From the NCBI GenBank assembly GCA_030426875.1, contig JAUHXI010000106.1:1-5469 (forward strand): 5,469 nt of DNA, written 5' to 3'. The notes below the pieces were generated by a model. It had not been told where the DNA came from and made no database searches. It saw only the letters and a list, made by a program, of their open reading frames with translations. Source of the stretch: a bacterium (GTDB lineage: Bacteria; Patescibacteriota; Gracilibacteria; UM-FILTER-43-11). Of the stretch, positions 1 to 5,399 are shown in pieces (within the stretch, counting starts at the first letter, position 1; each line of letters begins with the position of its first letter). The position numbers and the translations under genes were made by a program.

Positions 1-45
1 TGTTAAATAAAGGAATGCGACACCAAACAGGCTGAAGTAACTCAT
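1..45 (-). CDS. Possible start of a hydrophobic protein, cut by the left edge
   Basis: An ATG at 45-43 on the minus strand opens a frame that stays open for all 15 codons to the window edge. It reads MSYFSLFGVAFLYLT, which is strongly hydrophobic and would fit a signal peptide or first membrane helix. It lies 32 bp downstream of the preceding lipoprotein gene on the same strand, and no hairpin terminator is visible between them. There is no Shine-Dalgarno, but the other genes here lack one too. Fifteen codons are too few for a family assignment, and chance openness cannot be excluded. Confidence 0.35.
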   Translation of the reverse strand, partial: MSYFSLFGVAFLYLT

Positions 46-77
46 GATATTGGTTTTAAAAATAATGGTCTTGAAGA

Positions 78-1046
78 TTATTCAACATTAACAAACATAT
101 AATCCAGGAGACATGTATCCAACTCATCCATGCACACCTCAATATCCCCTTCATAATAACCAGATTGAACGTCGGCAATGGTCGAAGTGAAAGAAATGAT
201 ATTTGTTTGGTCGGCAAGGGGGACTTCAAACTCAAAGATGGTCCACTCTCCTTCTACACGATTACCGGTGCTAGCAGGCTCAGTGGCTGTCACCTCAAAT
301 GTTGAAGCAAAATCTTCATGAATTCTGATCTCGTTTAAATTTTGAGTGTCTGCTCCATAGTTGTCAATTTCCACTTGGAATTCAAATGAATCCCCTGAAC
401 GCTTTTCGTCAAAATCTCCACCAACATAAACATAAAGGTCGCTGTCACCAAAAGCATATTCTCCGTCATAAACGTATGCCTCATCATCATAGTCATAATC
501 GTCATAATAAAAAGCGTTTTCAGGGTCTGAATCTAGTGACAAAAAGTCATTCAAGCAGGTGTTAACACTATTGATACAAGCTTCAATGTCGCCGTAAAAT
601 TCACCTTCTTCAAGCACTTCTGCTGTGAAGGTGATGACCATGTCTGTCCTGCCATCAATGACTTGATCAAACTCAAATGTTGTCCATTCATCATTCAATT
701 CATATTGATCACTAGGCTCAGGGTCAATACTAACAATCTCGACCGCATCTAAAAACTCATTTTGAATGTCAACTGTCTTGAGCTCATGATCATCAGAGGT
801 GTCATTATAAAGATCAAGTGTGAATTCAAACTCATCTCCAATCTCAAATAGCTCATAGGGACTACTGCTGTAAATAGTGAAGTCGGTAGGAATTTTCTCC
901 TTGTCTGATGAGGTTGTGTCGCTAGAGTCTTCGACTTCTACTTTTTCTGTATCGTCATCAGTGTCATCTGCTTCTTTTTCGCCACCACCACATGCGGCTA
1001 ATGTCATCGATAGCAAAAGAACGAATAAAAATTTGTTATATTTCAT
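78..1046 (-). CDS. Acidic lipoprotein with two tandem beta-rich repeats
   Basis: Predicted secreted lipoprotein of 322 residues; function unknown. A short signal peptide (MKYNKFLFVLLLSMTLAAC) ends in a lipobox LAAC, so Cys19 should be lipidated. Residues 20-52 are a Gly/Glu/Asp/Ser/Thr linker. Two homologous domains follow, at about 55-171 and 203-322. They align without large gaps through GDEFEF/GDSFEF, the EWTTFEF/EWTIFEF strand and YGDIEACI/YEGDIEVCM. Each ends with a Cys pair spaced CX6C (157/164 and 305/312), which could form one disulfide per domain. A Tyr/Asp-rich linker (about 178-197) joins them. The alternating hydrophobic pattern suggests Ig-like or DUF11-like beta sandwiches; this is inference. 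The ATG at 1046 is chosen because the signal peptide begins there. There is no Shine-Dalgarno, and a weak promoter lies upstream. A surface adhesin or ligand-binding role is possible but not shown. Confidence 0.85.
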   Translation of the reverse strand: MKYNKFLFVLLLSMTLAACGGGEKEADDTDDDTEKVEVEDSSDTTSSDKEKIPTDFTIYSSSPYELFEIGDEFEFTLDLYNDTSDDHELKTVDIQNEFLDAVEIVSIDPEPSDQYELNDEWTTFEFDQVIDGRTDMVITFTAEVLEEGEFYGDIEACINSVNTCLNDFLSLDSDPENAFYYDDYDYDDEAYVYDGEYAFGDSDLYVYVGGDFDEKRSGDSFEFQVEIDNYGADTQNLNEIRIHEDFASTFEVTATEPASTGNRVEGEWTIFEFEVPLADQTNIISFTSTIADVQSGYYEGDIEVCMDELDTCLLDYMFVNVE

Positions 1047-1084
1047 GGGTGAAAATTAAATTAATATGAATCGAACAAAACGAT

Positions 1085-1111
1085 TCTATAGTGATTGTCT
1101 TTAAATGGCAA
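1085..1111 (-). promoter_or_regulatory. Weak sigma70-like promoter for the two-repeat lipoprotein
   Basis: On the minus strand TTGCCA (1111-1106) and TATAGA (1090-1085) are separated by 15 bp, shorter than the ideal 17. They lie in the 84-bp gap between the restored Memo stop (1131) and the lipoprotein ATG (1046), and would give a leader of about 30 nt. The pattern is a fair match only. Confidence 0.3.
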
Positions 1112-1130
1112 ATTTAACAGCATTCGAAGG

Positions 1131-1382
1131 TTAAAAAACGGCGAAGAGATGACTCACATTATCTTGTACTAGACTAGGATTGATGAGCGATGCGCTGGAG
1201 GTACGCTCCCACAACTGATAATCATATTTTCCCTGCTTTTCTATCAGCCTGATCATCACATAAAACGTTTCGGGGGAGTCCATGGCTACAGTTTCTTCTG
1301 GGTTTTGTGTGCTTTGAGCGAGCGTTTGTATTTCATCAAAAGATGTGTCTTTTCGTTCAGTACTATTCCAATCCTCAAGCCA
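1131..1382 (-). pseudogene. Out-of-frame C-terminus of the Memo-family protein
   Basis: In the frame displaced by -1 from the upstream Memo frame, codons from TGG at 1382 to TAA at 1133-1131 encode 83 residues. They include MDSPETFYVMIRLIEKQGKY, then LWERTSSASL and the ending DNVSHLFAVF. These fit the last section of bacterial Memo proteins, whose family pattern is roughly DSP..LY.LL..L...G, then a HTNSA-like segment, then SH.FGYF. The frame has a TAA at 1394-1392, just upstream, and no start codon of its own near that point, so it is not an independent gene. Joined at the TGG to codon 203 of the upstream frame it gives a 286-residue protein of normal family length. The piece still looks coding, with no internal stop and a conserved ending, so the break is either recent or an assembly error. 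Confidence 0.8.
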
Positions 1383-2032
1383 GAGGTGTCGTTAGACTGC
1401 CCAGCATTCCAGTTTTCGAGCCAATCAAAAATCCGCTGATCGTTGGCCAGTGCGACCGCTTCGGGCGTACCATGAGAAAAGTCAATACTGGCAATGATGA
1501 GAGTGTTTTGTAAATCATTTTTAGCTAAAGACCCAACCAGTTGATCCAAGCGCTCTTGAGTACCTTCATTTTTTAAGAGGATGGGTACAATGGGGGTGTC
1601 TCCAAAATGATTTTTTATAAAATCATAGTGAGAATGAAGACCATGCTCTAGATCAAAATAACCCCCTTCCACAAATGCGGCCTTGTCTTCTCCTAGACTG
1701 GTGGCCAGGGCTTGATCGACTGAAATATCATCCAATTGATCTGTGGTTTGGATGAGGCCATAGCCATATCCAAAATGATTGGGGCTGATCAAAATGATGC
1801 GTTCATACTGATTTTCTTTAGCCACGTTTGCATAAAATTCATCCATCAATTTTTCCACCAAAAGATGATGGGGAAGGATGATGGCATTTATGTGTTTAAA
1901 ATCGACCTCTTGATTGTCTGCGACACTCTTTTGCTCAGCGGGTACAAAAAAAATGAGGAGGAAAACGTTAGCAATTACAATGAACATGAGAACCACTAGC
2001 AGCAAAAATGGAGACTTTGATTTCCGTCTCAT
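1286..2032 (-). CDS. amrB: Membrane-anchored Memo-like protein (AmmeMemoRadiSam B), frameshifted
   Basis: Memo/AmmeMemoRadiSam-B family protein, a fold related to class III extradiol dioxygenases (LigB). Residues 1-31 are a basic start (MRRKSKS) followed by a long hydrophobic segment, so the domain probably sits outside the membrane on an N-terminal anchor. Family landmarks are NAIILPHH (49-56), ILISPNHFGYG (80-90), LEHGLHSHYDF (128-138) and IIASIDFSHG (179-188); His55/His56, His86 and His187 are candidate site residues. From about residue 204 a 41-bp imperfect duplication shifts the frame, and the last roughly 30 residues to the TAG at 1288-1286 are off-family, basic sequence. The true C-terminus lies in another frame down to 1131. 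As read, the protein lacks the last third of the domain and would probably not fold normally. The ATG at 2032 is chosen for the anchor; no Shine-Dalgarno is visible. No AMMECR1 or radical-SAM partner lies in the window, and the biochemical role of the family is poorly settled. Confidence 0.85.
   Translation of the reverse strand: MRRKSKSPFLLLVVLMFIVIANVFLLIFFVPAEQKSVADNQEVDFKHINAIILPHHLLVEKLMDEFYANVAKENQYERIILISPNHFGYGYGLIQTTDQLDDISVDQALATSLGEDKAAFVEGGYFDLEHGLHSHYDFIKNHFGDTPIVPILLKNEGTQERLDQLVGSLAKNDLQNTLIIASIDFSHGTPEAVALANDQRIFDWLENWNAGQSNDTSGLRIGIVLNEKTHLLMKYKRSLKAHKTQKKL
1342..1423 (-). repeat. 41-bp imperfect tandem duplication that shifts the Memo frame
   Basis: Copy 1 is 1423-1383 and copy 2 is 1382-1342, read on the minus strand. 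They match at 25 of 41 bases with no gaps. The encoded peptides, each in its own frame, are WLENWNAGQSNDTS and WLEDWNSTERKDTS. Early codon differences are synonymous or conservative (CTC/CTT, GAA/GAG, AAC/GAT), meaning the two copies diverged while both were read in the coding register. The unit length is not a multiple of three, so it displaces everything downstream. Confidence 0.8.
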
Positions 2033-2072
2033 TCAGATGATGAATTATGAAGTATGAGAGGGTGCTTTGGCC

Positions 2073-2106
2073 CAGCCAGCCAGTGCTCATGAGCACTGGC
2101 TGGCTG
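2073..2106. terminator. Perfect 34-bp palindrome, probable terminator hairpin
   Basis: A perfect palindrome with 17-bp arms (CAGCCAGCCAGTGCTCA and its complement), centred between 2089 and 2090, sits in the 100-bp gap after the 593-residue lipoprotein stop (2133) and before the Memo ATG (2032). A GC-rich hairpin directly after a stop codon suggests transcription termination or mRNA 3'-end protection. However, the minus-strand transcript has no U-tract after it (GGGCCAAAG follows), whereas the plus strand has a short one (CAATTTTAA). It could instead be a binding site or a dispersed palindromic element. Confidence 0.55.
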
Positions 2107-2132
2107 CAATTTTAATGACTCAACGTTTCAAA

Positions 2133-3914
2133 TTATCGTTGGGCTTGAAAATGAGGAGACGTTCCACCCCATTCCACAACCGTAAAGCCATTGCGCTCAA
2201 ATCCAGTCAACTCTTGTTCAGGGTAGGTGGCGTTTGAGAAGGTGGGCTCATAGTACATAAAGATACGCGCCAAGGTATCTGGCTTAGGATCGATAGTCAA
2301 AGGCGCCACAGGATTGAAGGCTTCGGTTCCTAAAAAGCTGATGACAAAATATGGCTCACGATTTTTTAACATTTCTGGCAGCCAGAATTCCATGAAATCA
2401 GCTTGTTCCATTTCGTTCAATCCCAATTGAGTGAGTGAGTCGTTTAAAAATGTTTCAAGTTCAGCTCGAGGGACGGTGAAACCACGGCTCATGGGCACTT
2501 CTACATCAGAGTGTCCTTCCCAGAATAAATAGGGGTATTCCATACCATCAGCTTGATTTTCTAGCATGCCATCAGGGTGGGCCAAAACGGTCCATCCGTC
2601 TTCACCATGTTCGGGAATGGTTTTAGTGAATTCTCTGATATCGACAAACACATCCACCATCTGAGACTCCTCTGGGTAAAGATAAATAACAGGCTTTCCA
2701 CATTCAGCTGGGATTTGGTAGTCGTTGTGGAGGAAGGCGCTGGTACGGCCAAATGGATCTTGCCAGAAGATAACGGCGTTCGTGTCCAAAAATGCTTGAT
2801 ACGTCATGATTTCATCTTCTTCCTCCACAGGCTCACCTTCTTCATCCACTTCAGCCAATACACTTTGATTATACTCCTCCATTTCTTTATAAGCATCGTA
2901 CTGAGCGTTGGCAAAGCTATTGGCAGAAACGCTCAACTCATCAGCGTCTTCATCTGACAATTCAATGGGATTTTTAACCGTGTACAAACTTATTCCAGAT
3001 TCTGTTTCTCCGATGGCTTCTAACTCTGAAATATCCATGTCATAGGTTGAGTAACAGATAGTCGAAACTCCACAACCGTTATGGGTAAGAGAGTAATCTC
3101 GATTCAAATCGATAATATCCCCTTCAATTGTAGTGGCTTGTTCTGAAAAAATATCATCAAAACTGTATGTCGCAATCGTTCCGTCAGGATGCTTGTAGTG
3201 CAAACAACCGCCTCCAAAGCTGTAAAATGTACCCAATGCCTCATCTTCGAAGAGTATTTGGGCGTCATCAAAATAATTTCCATCGGTATCAACACCAATA
3301 CCCGCGAAGCGATTTTGAAGTGTCAGGCTGTAATCAGTGTCAGGAATTTGAACAGCCAAAGGCAATTCAAGTCCAGACAAACGAGCCTCGCTGTCTTCAA
3401 TTGCTAAAAATGGCTCAACAACTTCCTTGGCTATATCTAAACTACTATAACTATGATAACTCAAGTGAATGAGCTCTTCTGTCGCTTCATCATAAGCAAA
3501 GCGATAAAAATCACTGCTGAAACAAGGCCCTTCGCACTCCACTTGAAGCAGGAGCATTTTCCAATCGTCGTATGGCTCTACATTAATCACGCCTGATTCA
3601 TACCAAATAAAATTTCTGGCATAACCCTCTATTCCATCCCAATAAGACTGGTCAAACATGTCGTTGGGCAAAGGGACAAGCGCTTCATAAAAAGTCACAT
3701 CAGCATTTTCAAAATAAGGACTCAAATCAGTTTTGAGGACAGGCTCTACAACCTCTACCACTGTCTGATCTTCCACTTCGTCGTCCGAAGTCACTTCTTC
3801 AGCTTGATCGGTTTTGTTTTCGACCTCGAGTTGGAATTCGAGATCTGCCTCATCTCCATTACAGGCAGTCAGCAATAAAACTGCTGCAAAGAGGGGTAAT
3901 AATTTATATTTCAT
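2133..3914 (-). CDS. Large lipoprotein with C-terminal KPVIYLYPE/YLFWEG module
   Basis: Predicted lipoprotein of 593 residues with no known enzyme signature. The ATG at 3914 is preferred over one 18 codons upstream (3968), because it begins a textbook signal peptide (MKYKLLPLFAAVLLLTAC, lipobox LTAC, Cys18) and because a promoter-like pair would place the RNA start at about 3952. Residues 22-58 form an acidic Asp/Glu/Thr linker. Residues 60 to about 320 are a globular part with an ECEGPC pair (127-131) and GGGCLHY (234-240). A helical, Glu-rich stretch (about 320-372) follows. The C-terminal module (about 404-593) runs AECGKPVIYLYPE, a GEDGWTVLAHPDG segment, YPYLFWEG (460-467) and VVEWGG (579-584). 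I recall this module in many unannotated exported proteins of Patescibacteria and other bacteria, where YLYPE and YLFWEG are near-invariant; no function is established to my knowledge. An envelope-facing role is inferred. Confidence 0.85.
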   Translation of the reverse strand: MKYKLLPLFAAVLLLTACNGDEADLEFQLEVENKTDQAEEVTSDDEVEDQTVVEVVEPVLKTDLSPYFENADVTFYEALVPLPNDMFDQSYWDGIEGYARNFIWYESGVINVEPYDDWKMLLLQVECEGPCFSSDFYRFAYDEATEELIHLSYHSYSSLDIAKEVVEPFLAIEDSEARLSGLELPLAVQIPDTDYSLTLQNRFAGIGVDTDGNYFDDAQILFEDEALGTFYSFGGGCLHYKHPDGTIATYSFDDIFSEQATTIEGDIIDLNRDYSLTHNGCGVSTICYSTYDMDISELEAIGETESGISLYTVKNPIELSDEDADELSVSANSFANAQYDAYKEMEEYNQSVLAEVDEEGEPVEEEDEIMTYQAFLDTNAVIFWQDPFGRTSAFLHNDYQIPAECGKPVIYLYPEESQMVDVFVDIREFTKTIPEHGEDGWTVLAHPDGMLENQADGMEYPYLFWEGHSDVEVPMSRGFTVPRAELETFLNDSLTQLGLNEMEQADFMEFWLPEMLKNREPYFVISFLGTEAFNPVAPLTIDPKPDTLARIFMYYEPTFSNATYPEQELTGFERNGFTVVEWGGTSPHFQAQR

Positions 3915-3958
3915 GTTTTGTGCTAATAAAATTAATGAATAAAAAGTTAGCTGCTTCA

Positions 3959-3987
3959 GGTATATCACCTATTTTTAAAATAGTAAA
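3959..3987 (-). promoter_or_regulatory. Sigma70-like promoter for the 593-residue lipoprotein
   Basis: TTTACT (3987-3982) and TATACC (3964-3959) on the minus strand are separated by exactly 17 bp, each matching four of six consensus bases. The expected RNA start near 3952 lies upstream of ATG 3914 but downstream of ATG 3968, which supports the shorter protein. The -35 end overlaps an AT-rich palindrome, CTATTTTTAAAATAG (plus strand 3969-3983, 7-bp arms), that could be an operator or chance AT symmetry. Confidence 0.35.
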
Positions 3988-4003
3988 ATGAAAATGAGTG
4001 AAG

Positions 4004-4936
4004 TTACAATGAGAGTACAGACAAAAAAGTCGCATCCACCACCTCCTTCATCTTCAGGTAATCGAGTGTTTCGTGGGTGTCAGATTCTGTGTGATAGTTT
4101 TTATTCCGGTAAAATGAGGTGTCTGTGATCATGACAGCCGGAATGCCAAAGGTCCAATAATTGCGATGATCTGAAAAGTCGATTCCTTTGACGAAATTTG
4201 GCGCATTGATCGACTCCACGGTGATCACATCATTCATGCTCAGAGCCACTTGAAATTGTTCTTTTAAAGCCCTTGTTTTAAACGGATTGGACGTGTTCGA
4301 CACGATGGCGATAAAGTTTCCTTTGTCTGGATACACGTATTTCATCGGAAAGATGGGATATTCTTGTGACCCTTCCTGCCCTGAAAAATAACCAATCATC
4401 TCCAGCACCATCACCATTTGAATGTCTAGATCATCTTGAACACTCTCTGCATGGATATAACTCCCCATGTCCTTGGTTCCAAAATAGGGCAATTCTTCGG
4501 TGTCGTAAAAAATCAAATCAATGTTGCGATCCGTCAGTTCAATTTTATTAAGCATGCGGGCGATTTCTAAAAGACCTGCTACCCCACTTGCGTTGTCATC
4601 CGCGCCAGGTAGCTGACCATGGGTGTCATAATGGGCTCCAATTAAATATTTTGGCACATCTTTTACCCCTTCTTCAGCTGTAAAATGAATGATGATGTTT
4701 TGCCGATTCAATCCATCAACCCCATAGTCTTGAAATTCAATACGAGACTCAGCAATGCCATCTTTTTTTAAGGTCTCAAGGATATAATCAACGGCTTTTT
4801 TCCTCCCCTCAAGCGTACTGCGCTCAGTCTCTGAAAGGATTCTGACATGTTGCTCCAAAACCTCTGCCTGGGTAGAAGGAAGTTGGTCGAGTTCATCATT
4901 TACCCGTTGAGTTAAAAAATCATTGTCGTGGTTCAC
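4004..4936 (-). CDS. M28-family di-zinc peptidase, probably membrane-anchored
   Basis: Zinc-dependent exopeptidase of family M28 (aminopeptidase Y / glutamate carboxypeptidase-like), expected to trim N-terminal residues from peptides outside the membrane. Counting from GTG 4936 (310 residues), the metal-site motifs are all present: GAHYDTHG (100-107, His102 ligand), GADDNASG (111-118, bridging Asp), DTEE (145-148, catalytic Glu147 and ligand Glu148), VLEMIGYF (177-184, Glu179 in the position held by Asp or Glu), DFSDHRNYW (253-261) and YHTESDT (281-287, His282 ligand). The catalytic domain therefore looks complete and active. The GTG has no Shine-Dalgarno and lies inside an open frame whose upstream codons encode a hydrophobic anchor. 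The annotated start is the only canonical one, but the real protein is probably about 28 residues longer. Substrate is unknown; peptide scavenging is a natural guess. Confidence 0.9.
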   Translation of the reverse strand: MNHDNDFLTQRVNDELDQLPSTQAEVLEQHVRILSETERSTLEGRKKAVDYILETLKKDGIAESRIEFQDYGVDGLNRQNIIIHFTAEEGVKDVPKYLIGAHYDTHGQLPGADDNASGVAGLLEIARMLNKIELTDRNIDLIFYDTEELPYFGTKDMGSYIHAESVQDDLDIQMVMVLEMIGYFSGQEGSQEYPIFPMKYVYPDKGNFIAIVSNTSNPFKTRALKEQFQVALSMNDVITVESINAPNFVKGIDFSDHRNYWTFGIPAVMITDTSFYRNKNYHTESDTHETLDYLKMKEVVDATFLSVLSL

Positions 4937-5032
4937 AGGGGTGGGTAATAAAGGTTGAGTGAAAAAGAAGTAAATTGAGAATAAAAGGAGAAGGATAATG
5001 ATCAGGCCAATGAGAACTATTTTAAACTTCCC
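4937..5032 (-). other. In-frame hydrophobic N-terminal extension of the M28 peptidase
   Basis: In frame with and directly upstream of GTG 4936, 32 codons read GKFKIVLIGLIIILLLLFSI and then YFFFTQPLLPTP. This is a positively charged start followed by a membrane helix and a Pro-rich spacer, a typical signal anchor. No ATG, GTG or TTG occurs in this stretch. A TAG at 5035-5033 closes it upstream; the same frame beyond the TAG begins at ATG 5062 (MESRRIKFF, then TAG). AGGGGA (5034-5029) lies 8 nt before an ATA codon at 5020, which is ideal spacing for a Shine-Dalgarno. The options are a rare AUA start, a mutated or miscalled ATG, or an amber point mutation. Confidence 0.6.
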
Positions 5033-5069
5033 CTAAAAAAACTTGATGCGTCTGCTTTCCATGCTTCAA

Positions 5070-5098
5070 TTTCTAACACAATCCCCACCCAAAATCAA
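5070..5098 (-). promoter_or_regulatory. Sigma70-like promoter for the M28 peptidase
   Basis: TTGATT (5098-5093) and TAGAAA (5075-5070) on the minus strand have a 17-bp spacer and match four of six consensus bases each. The predicted RNA start at about 5063 falls on the ATG at 5062. It would give either a leaderless message from that ATG or a leader of about 43 nt carrying AGGGGA before the ATA at 5020. Confidence 0.35.
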
Positions 5099-5111
5099 AA
5101 AGTAGTTACTA

Positions 5112-5169
5112 TTCTCATCCTAGATCCGTATAAACCTGTGGGATGAGAAAAACCCCTATTTCTCATCCC
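5112..5169. repeat. Two mutually exclusive hairpins sharing one arm
   Basis: The word TTCTCATCC occurs at 5112-5120 and again at 5160-5168, with its complement GGATGAGAA between them at 5141-5149. The right pair makes a perfect 11-bp stem (5140-5150 with 5159-5169) around an 8-nt loop. The left pair makes a 9-bp stem with a 20-nt loop. Only one can form at a time because they share the middle arm. In a minus-strand transcript the weaker stem is followed about 10 nt later by CTTTTT (5102-5097 region), and the M28 gene lies downstream, but the predicted promoter is further downstream still. Confidence 0.6.
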
Positions 5170-5192
5170 CCCTCTTTTCACCCATGATTCCC

Positions 5193-5265
5193 GATGACTG
5201 ATTTTTGATTTGAGATTTGGAATGGTGGAAGATGAGTGAGAGTCATAAATCAAAAATCAGTCATC
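5193..5265. repeat. Perfect 19-bp inverted repeat, 35-nt loop
   Basis: GATGACTGATTTTTGATTT (5193-5211) is exactly complementary to 5247-5265. The right arm runs into a 7-bp tandem, ATCAGTC ATCAGTC (5256-5269). No terminator-like T-run follows on either strand. It could be an intergenic hairpin repeat, a small non-autonomous element or a recombination site; no target duplication or transposase is visible here. Confidence 0.65.
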
Positions 5266-5300
5266 AGTCATTATCAAATCAATTCAAAGCTGCAGTTAAA

Positions 5301-5383
5301 CGGGGGCCCGCAAAATGCGAGGTAAAGGTTCTTAGTTTTCTTTCGAAGAAAGAAGGTAAGAAGGGAGGAGAGTATTTTGCGGG
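5301..5383. other. Nested stem structure, possible structured RNA or element end
   Basis: CCCGCAAAATGC (5307-5318) pairs with 5372-5383 (12 bp with one G-U if read on the plus strand). It encloses a second long hairpin, 5329-5344 with 5348-5362, whose apex TTCTTTC-GAA-GAAAGAA is perfect and whose outer part has one mismatch and one bulge. The enclosed 3' half (about 5345-5372) is almost pure purine. Such nesting suggests an RNA fold on the plus strand, but it matches no RNA class that I know. Confidence 0.4.
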
Positions 5384-5399
5384 GCAGTGACCCAGATTC

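Noticed and set aside
1281..1400. Programmed -1 ribosomal frameshift in the Memo gene
   Set aside because: No X XXY YYZ slippery heptamer is visible in the overlap of the two frames, and the 41-bp duplication already explains the displacement.
2577..2957. Plus-strand open frame of 126 codons
   Set aside because: It lies entirely opposite the well-supported 593-residue lipoprotein, has no ribosome site or recognisable motif, and its composition is that of an antisense shadow.
3915..3968. Upstream ATG at 3968 as start of the large lipoprotein
   Set aside because: It would put 18 extra residues before a complete signal peptide, and a promoter-like pair places the RNA start downstream of it. 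ATG 3914 fits better.
4937..5062. TAG reassigned as a sense codon (amber recoding) to explain the M28 leader
   Set aside because: The four long frames contain no internal TAG, whereas a recoded genome would be expected to use it. A single leader TAG is better explained by mutation or a different start.
5191..5270. CRISPR array or integron attC site
   Set aside because: There is a single inverted repeat with no spaced direct repeats, and none of the attC core sites was recognised.
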